Positions 21,579 through 26,298 of a stretch of DNA of 26,298 nucleotides are shown piece by piece; within the stretch, counting starts at the first letter, position 1, and the number at the start of each line of letters is the position of its first letter. The notes under the pieces are model-generated. The model was not told the origin of the DNA. It made no database searches and saw only the letters and a program-made list of their open reading frames with translations. Where the stretch lies: positions 1 to 26,298 of the forward strand of contig CAYOSW010000016.1 of the NCBI GenBank assembly GCA_964406775.1, read 5' to 3'. A program made the translations under genes and the position numbers. The DNA comes from JACPKO01 sp964406775. GTDB taxonomy: Bacteria > Patescibacteriota > Microgenomatia > Daviesbacterales > UBA10151.

Positions 21579-22042
21579 TTTAAGAGAACAATCGAGAAAT
21601 TCAATATACCTGCAAAGCTTACCCAAAGAAGATATGGTACTAATAAGTAGGCAGATACTTTTGAAATCTTAAAAAAAGATTTTATTGTTAAAAATATCGC
21701 AATCCACAAAACGATAATATTAATGAAGGCCAGCTCCGGATTTTTAAATCCGAAAAAGACGATCGACCAGGAAGTATTAAGGATAAGCTGAATTGAAAAT
21801 ATTTTAATCCCCTTTTGTTTAAGTTTCGATTTAGAAATCCAAATCAAATAAAAAGAAATTCCCATTAAGATATATAACAGCGTCCAAACCGGACCGAATA
21901 CCCAGTTTGGGGGATTAAAAGGCGGTTTGTTTAACCCTGCATACCAGTCAGGAATTGCGGAATATGTAAAAAACGAACCTATAAACCCGGCACCTAAACA
22001 AATTCCGATAGATAAAAACAGTTGTGGAAATTTAACGGGCAT
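21575..22042 (-). CDS. tspO: TspO/MBR family (tryptophan-rich sensory) protein
   Basis: A five-helix membrane protein of 155 residues related to the mitochondrial translocator protein; it binds porphyrins and related ligands. Visible signature: WYAGLNKPPFNPPNWVFGPVWTLLYILMGISFYLIW, QLILNTSWSIVFFGFKNPELAF and the C-terminal VPYLLWVSFAGILNFSI. Of two nearby ATGs, I chose the second (22042, MPVKFPQ) because it lies exactly 7 bases after TATACT; the first is only 1 base after that box. No Shine-Dalgarno sequence. Despite the family name, 'tryptophan-rich' describes its composition, so its place beside the trp operon need not mean tryptophan sensing. Confidence 0.92.
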   Translation of the reverse strand: MPVKFPQLFLSIGICLGAGFIGSFFTYSAIPDWYAGLNKPPFNPPNWVFGPVWTLLYILMGISFYLIWISKSKLKQKGIKIFSIQLILNTSWSIVFFGFKNPELAFINIIVLWIAIFLTIKSFFKISKVSAYLLVPYLLWVSFAGILNFSIVLLN

Positions 22043-22049
22043 TAACATC

Positions 22050-22055
22050 AGTATA
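22050..22055 (-). promoter_or_regulatory. -10 box for tspO, leaderless type
   Basis: TATACT on the minus strand, then 7 bases to the ATG at 22042; same hexamer and spacing as ftsH. No recognisable -35. The 221 bases upstream (22056-22276) contain no gene or structure I can support. Confidence 0.5.
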
Positions 22056-22276
22056 CCCTACTTCTACGCCTTGCGGGTAACCTCCCCCTTCTTGAACATA
22101 TCCTAATTTTTTCCCAATTACTCGTGGAATTCAGATTAAGCCTTAAAAAACTTAAACTTCATCAATTGATTTTATCATCCGCTTGGGATCTAATGTGATC
22201 GGGTTTTTTGATTTCTTTCTAGGACTTTCCGAAATCGACCGGCAGTGGTAGTTTTTTATGTGCTCCAAATACCCCT

Positions 22277-23656
22277 TTACTCTTTGCAGATTACTTCCCT
22301 GTTTTTTATATCACATTCAAAAAGTACTTCCCCATCAGGCGAATACTCAATTCCCCTCCAATTATTTAAACCAACTTCCTTCAAAACCATATATCCAAAG
22401 GCCTTAACGAATTTGGCATCTGCGATCTCCTCCTTATGCATCATCAAACCTTCCAAAGTTTCAGTAATGTCCGCTTCAAGTTCGGTGGCAGTATTGCCGG
22501 CAATCATCTGAGGCGGGAGCTTTCCCTTAAAACTCAAGGCTTCAAAATTATGGTAATGGCCTGATAAAGATAGGTCGATCATATCCAGTTGTTTTTGGTT
22601 TAAGGAATTTTGTAGCGTATGATTAAACCAGACTAACTTTTGCTTAGGACTTAATTCGTTTTTATATTTTAAAAGCAAAAATTCATAGTCCTCCGGCAAC
22701 TTCACACTCAAATCCTTTTCTGTTAGATCCTTCTTCTCAAAGACTTTGACTCCCCACAAAGGCCTGTGGCTTACTAACCAGAAGTTATTTTTTAACTCCA
22801 GTTCCCCCAATTCCTTTACAGTCTGGTCTACTCTTGCCTGGTCAACCAGATAATCATAGAAAATTGAAGTATCGATATTTAAAAGTTGGAGGTTTTTAAA
22901 ATTCACGGTATATGAATGGTCCTGTAAACTACACTGCCCGTTATATTCGGAACTCCCCTGAAACCTGAACCATAGTGGCCCTCCCCGGCTGCATTCTTCG
23001 TGATTTCCTCTAACAAATAACCACGGTGCCTTACTTAAAAGGGGTTTTGCCGGATTAAAAAAATCAGTCTCCAGAGTCTTTAAGTTATAACCCCAGGGAC
23101 TACCACCGCAATCTTTTTCTTCCTCGCATTCCCCTTCCCGGTAAATAAAATCACCAACATGGATTATCAAATCAGGATTTATTTCCGCAGCTTTTTTGGC
23201 TAACTCCGGCAATACCCAACCATCCGGGTCGTCACAATCCTGGTCATCTTTACCTTTAACCTTACAACCGGTATCCCCAATCACCAGGATTTTTTTAGGA
23301 CTCCAGTTTGCAACCGGAAGTTTATTCTCACCAACTAAAACTTCTTTAACATCCAGAGGCAAATTCTTTTCGCAAGTTGCAACGTCAACTCCGTTATCCT
23401 TTGCGGCCCTTAAATCCATTTTAAAATCGTGGCCGTCAATTTTAATAAGGGGACAATCATCAGCAGTGGTTATAACTCTGGCGCTTAAAGAACTATCGGG
23501 ACCATATTGCGTCCAGGCATATTTAATCTCATCTGAACTATTAATTTTCTCTTGAGACTTAGTATGGAAATTAAAATAAAGAAGTCCGGTAATTCCGGCA
23601 ATAACCAGAATAATTAAAAGCAAAACAGCAGTATGTCCTCTTTGAAGTTTAGGCAT
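22277..23656 (-). CDS. Membrane-anchored calcineurin-like metallophosphoesterase
   Basis: A 459-residue protein with an N-terminal membrane helix (about 10-29) and an external domain. Residues 45-118 form a small domain with the pattern ARVITTADDCPLIKIDG and a later Cys (CEKNLP) as found in a family of secreted phosphatases. The two-metal site follows: GDTG (Asp128), HVGDF (Asp169), GNHEE (Asn218, His219), SHRPLWG (His297) and GHYHN (His367, His369). Several cysteines (131, 141, 177, 183, 222) may form disulfides. It probably hydrolyses a phosphate monoester outside the cell; the substrate is unknown. Monocistronic, with a -10-like TAAAGT 6 bases before the ATG. Confidence 0.88.
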   Translation of the reverse strand: MPKLQRGHTAVLLLIILVIAGITGLLYFNFHTKSQEKINSSDEIKYAWTQYGPDSSLSARVITTADDCPLIKIDGHDFKMDLRAAKDNGVDVATCEKNLPLDVKEVLVGENKLPVANWSPKKILVIGDTGCKVKGKDDQDCDDPDGWVLPELAKKAAEINPDLIIHVGDFIYREGECEEEKDCGGSPWGYNLKTLETDFFNPAKPLLSKAPWLFVRGNHEECSRGGPLWFRFQGSSEYNGQCSLQDHSYTVNFKNLQLLNIDTSIFYDYLVDQARVDQTVKELGELELKNNFWLVSHRPLWGVKVFEKKDLTEKDLSVKLPEDYEFLLLKYKNELSPKQKLVWFNHTLQNSLNQKQLDMIDLSLSGHYHNFEALSFKGKLPPQMIAGNTATELEADITETLEGLMMHKEEIADAKFVKAFGYMVLKEVGLNNWRGIEYSPDGEVLFECDIKNREVICKE

Positions 23657-23662
23657 TAACTA

Positions 23663-23671
23663 ACTTTAACA
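23663..23671 (-). promoter_or_regulatory. Weak extended -10 for phosphoesterase
   Basis: TGT-TAAAGT (23671-23663) lies 6 bases before the ATG at 23656, with no Shine-Dalgarno sequence between. Confidence 0.35.
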
Positions 23672-23687
23672 CGCTCTAAATAATTTT

Positions 23688-23705
23688 GAATACTCACTGG
23701 TATTC
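23688..23705. other. 6-bp hairpin between MFS and phosphoesterase genes
   Basis: GAATAC-TCACTG-GTATTC is a perfect 6-bp inverted repeat with a 6-base loop, 17 bases after the MFS stop. On the minus strand it is followed by AAAATTATTT, a poor U-tract, so it may be a weak terminator or a 3'-end stabiliser. Confidence 0.35.
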
Positions 23706-23722
23706 GGCTCTCAACAACTTAT

Positions 23723-25123
23723 TTATTTTTTTGAATTTTTTGGGGTTTGGATGACGAAGATGGCAATTAATAATGCTAGGAACATTAAGGAGGAGGCTGT
23801 TAGAAACGCCCTTTGGTAACCTGCCATACTTGCCATTTCCATAGTTTGTCTTGCACCTAACGCCGCACTTGTGGCGTTGGCAGAAATCACTGCAAGAATT
23901 GCGAGCCCCAATGCTCCGCCTATTTGCTGGGAAGTATTAATTAAACCCGAAGCCAGTCCCGCCTCATCCCCCGGAATTCCGGATGTGGATGCAACCGTAA
24001 TCGCCACAAATGAAATCCCGAACCCGCTGGCTAAAACCAGAAAGGCCGGGAGCATATGGAATAAGTACGATGAGTCAACATTCAAAAGACTCATTATGAA
24101 GGTGCCGGTTGTGGTAAGAGTAATTCCGGCAATTGCCAATTTTTTAAATCCGAATTTCATTAATAGTTTCGGAGCTTGAAAAGAAATAATGCCGATTAAT
24201 ACCGGTACCGGCAAAAAAGCCAATCCGCTTTGAACCGGAGTGAACTTTAAAATATCCTGGACGTATAAAGAGCAGAAGAAAAACATACCGAGAGCTCCTG
24301 CAACAACGGGAAGCATAATTAAATTTCCTCCCGTGACATTGCGGATTTTAAAAATTGATAAAGGGACCAGCGGGTGCTTGGATTTTGTTTCATTAAATAT
24401 AAATGCGGCAATCATAGCAATACTGATTCCGAAAATTGTTAAGGTCGAGGGATGCGTCCAACCGGATTGGGATGCTAAAGTTAATCCGTAAACCAGCGCC
24501 ATTAGTCCGCCGGTTATCAGAACCGCACCCGGTAAATCCAAGTGTTTATCTTTTGATTCACTGATATGGGCCGGAACATATTTTTGAATTCCGAAGATTG
24601 CCGCAATTCCTATCGGAACATTGACAAAAAAACACCACTGCCAGCCCAGGAATTGAGTTAATAAACCCCCAAGAAAAACTCCGGCAGCGGCACCCCCTGA
24701 GGCAACCAGACTCCAAATCGATAAGGCTTTATATCTTTCCGGACCTTCTTTAAAAGTAGTCAAAAGTATTGATAAAGCAACCGGGGCCATAAATGCCGCA
24801 GCCAATCCCTGGAAAGCTCTTAATATAACCAGCATTTGCGATGAGGCAGATAGTCCGATCAGAAGCGAAAACAGCGTAAATCCGCTGATCCCGAATACTA
24901 AAATTTTACGTCTGCCGTAAAGATCGGCCGTCCGTCCACCCAGCATTAAAAATCCGCCGAAAGTTAAGATATAGGCAGTTAGAACCCACTGAAGTGAAGC
25001 ATCGTCAAACCCGAGCGCATCCTTAATTTTAGGCAAGGCGACATTAATAATCGCGCTGTCCAAAACAACGAGAAACATTGTTAACGCAAGCAACCATAGT
25101 ATGACTCTTTTTGTTTTATCCAT
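23723..25123 (-). CDS. MFS drug/proton antiporter, DHA2 (EmrB/QacA) family
   Basis: A 466-residue transporter with about 14 membrane segments. DHA2 features: LDSAIINVALPKIKDALG at the N-terminus (motif D1), loop 2-3 motif A GGRTADLYGRRKIL, and motif C-like GGAAAGVFLGGLLTQFLGWQWCFFVNVPIGI in helix 5. It exports hydrophobic compounds in exchange for protons; individual substrates are not predictable. No adjacent HlyD-like adaptor or TetR regulator is present. The ATG is 8 bases after TAATAT and lacks a Shine-Dalgarno sequence; the VOC reading frame ends 26 bases upstream, so partial co-transcription is possible. Confidence 0.9.
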   Translation of the reverse strand: MDKTKRVILWLLALTMFLVVLDSAIINVALPKIKDALGFDDASLQWVLTAYILTFGGFLMLGGRTADLYGRRKILVFGISGFTLFSLLIGLSASSQMLVILRAFQGLAAAFMAPVALSILLTTFKEGPERYKALSIWSLVASGGAAAGVFLGGLLTQFLGWQWCFFVNVPIGIAAIFGIQKYVPAHISESKDKHLDLPGAVLITGGLMALVYGLTLASQSGWTHPSTLTIFGISIAMIAAFIFNETKSKHPLVPLSIFKIRNVTGGNLIMLPVVAGALGMFFFCSLYVQDILKFTPVQSGLAFLPVPVLIGIISFQAPKLLMKFGFKKLAIAGITLTTTGTFIMSLLNVDSSYLFHMLPAFLVLASGFGISFVAITVASTSGIPGDEAGLASGLINTSQQIGGALGLAILAVISANATSAALGARQTMEMASMAGYQRAFLTASSLMFLALLIAIFVIQTPKNSKK

Positions 25124-25131
25124 ATTTTGAA

Positions 25132-25137
25132 ATATTA
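25132..25137 (-). promoter_or_regulatory. -10-like box for MFS gene
   Basis: TAATAT on the minus strand, 8 bases before the ATG at 25123; no convincing -35 or Shine-Dalgarno sequence. Confidence 0.35.
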
Positions 25138-25149
25138 GTTACCGGAAAA

Positions 25150-25548
25150 TTAGGAACTGGGTTGCAGCATACCTACTCTATTGCCTTCTGTATCGTGAAA
25201 TGCAATATAAGTACCGATTCCGGGAATTTCCATCGGCTCACCTAATATTTCACCTCCCGACGCTTTAACTTTTTCAATTGAATCTTTTAAGTCATCAACG
25301 GAAATTACGACACTGGGAATCCTATAACCGTCCTCATCCTTATATTCAAAAAAACCGCCGTTAATATTGCCCGGGGTTTTAACCATCTGGTTTTCATCAG
25401 TTTCGGTAGTTCCTGCTAAAACATAATTCCCCATCTCGCCGCTTAATTTATTCATCTGCCAGCCAAAAGATTCCGAGTAAAATTTACTCTAACGTTCAGA
25501 ATCTTTGTAGGGCATTTCAAAATGTACAACCGGGTTCATTTTACTCAT
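25150..25548 (-). pseudogene. VOC/glyoxalase-like protein interrupted by in-frame TAG
   Basis: Reading from the ATG at 25548 gives MSKMNPVVHFEMPYKDSER, then TAG at 25491-25489, then SKFYSESFGWQMNKLSG and the rest in the same frame. The pattern 'V.HFE.P..D..R..KFY...FGWQ' is the standard beginning of a glyoxalase/VOC protein of about 130 residues, so the codon after the arginine was once sense. The intact part continues GGFFEYKDEDGY, SVVISVDDLKDSIEKVKASGGEIL and the closing GTYIAFHDTEGNRVGMLQP, with the Glu of the final motif. TAG ends trpS, the tRNA-binding protein and the DUF2585 gene here, so it is a true stop. Possible explanations: a recent nonsense mutation, a sequencing error, readthrough, or reinitiation at the ATG at 25455, which would give a 101-residue protein missing the first strand and helix. 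Confidence 0.75.
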
Positions 25549-25554
25549 CAAATT

Positions 25555-25563
25555 ATTTTAGCA
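25555..25563 (-). promoter_or_regulatory. Extended -10 promoter for VOC gene
   Basis: TGC-TAAAAT (25563-25555) is followed by 6 bases and the ATG at 25548, supporting the first of two nearby in-frame ATGs as the start. The promoter is still intact although the gene is interrupted. Confidence 0.5.
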
Positions 25564-25719
25564 TATCCTCGAATCCCTTATTTTTTTCCTCTGTCTCCTT
25601 AGCTCGTGTGTCGAACTGTGAGCGGGGTAATCTTTTGCATACATATTATTTCAATTAATTATAGAAATTATGAATGCGGAGGTAAATTATTATATAAAAC
25701 CCGGCTAAGTTGTTTCGGT

Positions 25720-26079
25720 CTATTCTTTATTATTCGCTTCATTAAGTTTTACCCGGGCTTCAATCAACTTCTTTATAAGGGTTTCCGGCAATTCTTTATC
25801 CAGAGGAAACTGGATTGTGGCTTTTGCCGTTTCGTAGTCTTTTAATTCATCAGCAAAGTCCTGGATGACGGGAGGAGGTATATATAACCCGATGTGATTT
25901 TTGGCTACTGCAAAATAAGCCAGTCTCCCCTTATATCCGTAATAAGGCATCCCGTAACTTATTTTCTCTTCCGCATCCGGCGCTTCCCCTTTGATTATTG
26001 CGTGCAGCTTTTTAAGCTTTTGGCGGATATTTTCCGGGAAACCCGAGATGTATACTTCAATGCTATCCACAGAAGTCAT
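25720..26079 (-). CDS. DUF1801 (YdhG-like) family protein
   Basis: A 119-residue soluble protein of the DUF1801/YdhG fold, distantly related to frataxin-like iron-chaperone proteins. Recognisable parts: IEVYISGFPENIRQKLKKLHAIIKGEAPDAEEKISYGMPYYGYKGRLAYFAVAKNHIGLYI and the C-terminal TIQFPLDKELPETLIKKLIEARVK, with the family's 'E.isYgmP.y...g.l.yfa..k.hig.y' pattern. The biochemical role is not established. The ATG at 26079 is chosen over the TTG one codon upstream because TATAAT lies 6 bases before it. Nothing I recognise lies in the 171 bases between its stop and the VOC start. Confidence 0.86.
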   Translation of the reverse strand: MTSVDSIEVYISGFPENIRQKLKKLHAIIKGEAPDAEEKISYGMPYYGYKGRLAYFAVAKNHIGLYIPPPVIQDFADELKDYETAKATIQFPLDKELPETLIKKLIEARVKLNEANNKE

Positions 26080-26085
26080 CAAATA

Positions 26086-26091
26086 ATTATA
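26086..26091 (-). promoter_or_regulatory. -10 box for DUF1801 gene, leaderless type
   Basis: Perfect TATAAT on the minus strand, 6 bases before the ATG at 26079; an A8 run precedes it and no -35 is clear. There is no Shine-Dalgarno sequence. Confidence 0.6.
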
Positions 26092-26175
26092 CCTTTTTTT
26101 TTACGGACTCCTAGCTAAACTGTCAGGAATTATTTTTATTCAGTAATATCTCAAAGAAATTATTTAACATTGTGC

Positions 26176-26298
26176 TTAATTATCTATCTCTTCAAACTCC
26201 CCGATCTCCTTATTCTTTTTGGCATTATCCCAGTTAAAATACTTTCCGTTCATAGCTATATAAACACCCGGGGGGAGCGTCTGTGAGAAAGCCAAAGC
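26176..26298 (-). CDS. C-terminal fragment of an unknown protein, cut by window edge
   Basis: The minus-strand frame is open from the right edge for 40 codons and ends in TAA at 26178-26176. The visible end includes SQTLPPGVYIAMNGKYFNWDN and a charged tail with KKNKEIGEFEEIDN. I do not recognise it; the charged end suggests a real C-terminus. It is too short for the confident exclusion of a chance frame. Confidence 0.4.
   Translation of the reverse strand, partial: ALAFSQTLPPGVYIAMNGKYFNWDNAKKNKEIGEFEEIDN

Noticed and set aside
21575..22042. TspO ('tryptophan-rich sensory protein') as a regulator of the adjacent trp operon
   Set aside because: The name refers to amino-acid composition and the family binds porphyrin-like ligands. 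The operon already has a complete T-box, and tspO has its own promoter-like box on a separate unit.
25489..25491. TAG recoded as a sense codon in this organism
   Set aside because: trpS, the tRNA-binding protein and the DUF2585 protein end naturally at TAG, and ftsH ends at TGA, so no stop codon appears reassigned.
25606..25626. tRNA T-arm-like sequence containing GTTCGA
   Set aside because: Only a 4-bp GCTC/GAGC stem with a 14-base loop; no acceptor stem, anticodon arm or D-arm around it.
1..26298. Mobile element, prophage, CRISPR or anti-phage system
   Set aside because: No transposase, integrase, direct-repeat array or recognisable defence gene was found on either strand; the novelty here is regulatory and architectural.

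Overview
The window is a compact, AT-rich bacterial chromosome segment of about 26 kb with very short or negative intergenic distances, no tRNA or rRNA genes, no transposase and no CRISPR array. It uses the standard code: TAA, TGA and TAG all end plausible full-length genes. The mix of small envelope and housekeeping genes, tight overlaps, a free-standing MetRS-type tRNA-binding OB protein and a signal peptidase fused to a degenerate CAP domain suggests a Patescibacteria/CPR genome (Microgenomates-like). This is inference; there is no phylogenetic marker such as 16S rRNA here.

Layout. 1-4.4 kb: the 3' end of a probable six-hairpin glycosidase (+), then, on the minus strand, an alpha/beta hydrolase, an EamA-type transporter and a membrane-anchored clan GH-A glycosidase. 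4.4-9.0 kb: envelope/glycan genes, namely a GT4 glycosyltransferase with a small membrane protein (+), and convergent to them an ABC exporter, a GT2 glycosyltransferase and another small membrane protein (-). 9.0-12.8 kb: ftsH, the signal peptidase-CAP fusion and the tRNA-binding protein (-). 12.8-13.4 kb: an unrecognised protein (+). 13.4-20.9 kb: a complete tryptophan operon on the minus strand, trpE-G-D-C-F-B-A followed by trpS, in which every junction overlaps. 21.0-26.3 kb: a DUF2585 membrane protein, TspO/MBR, a calcineurin-like phosphoesterase, a DHA2-type MFS exporter, a VOC gene interrupted by an in-frame TAG, a DUF1801 protein and a truncated C-terminus at the right edge. The 221-base gap at 22056-22276 holds nothing I can name.

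The most notable element is upstream of trpE: a tRNA-responsive T-box leader with an extended -10 promoter, an almost textbook antiterminator whose bulge UGGC matches a G73-CCA tRNA end (as in bacterial tRNA-Trp), and a competing intrinsic terminator. The terminator's 3' arm contains the only Shine-Dalgarno-like sequence of trpE, and its U-tract lies between that sequence and the AUG. One tRNA sensor therefore appears to control both tryptophan synthesis and tryptophan charging.

A second pattern runs across the whole window. Most genes that begin a transcription unit have a -10-like hexamer 5-8 bases upstream of the start codon and no Shine-Dalgarno sequence, so their mRNAs should be leaderless or nearly so. 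In contrast, most downstream genes inside operons carry AAGGA/AAGGG-type sites. This pattern was used to choose several starts (ftsH, tspO, the VOC and DUF1801 genes).
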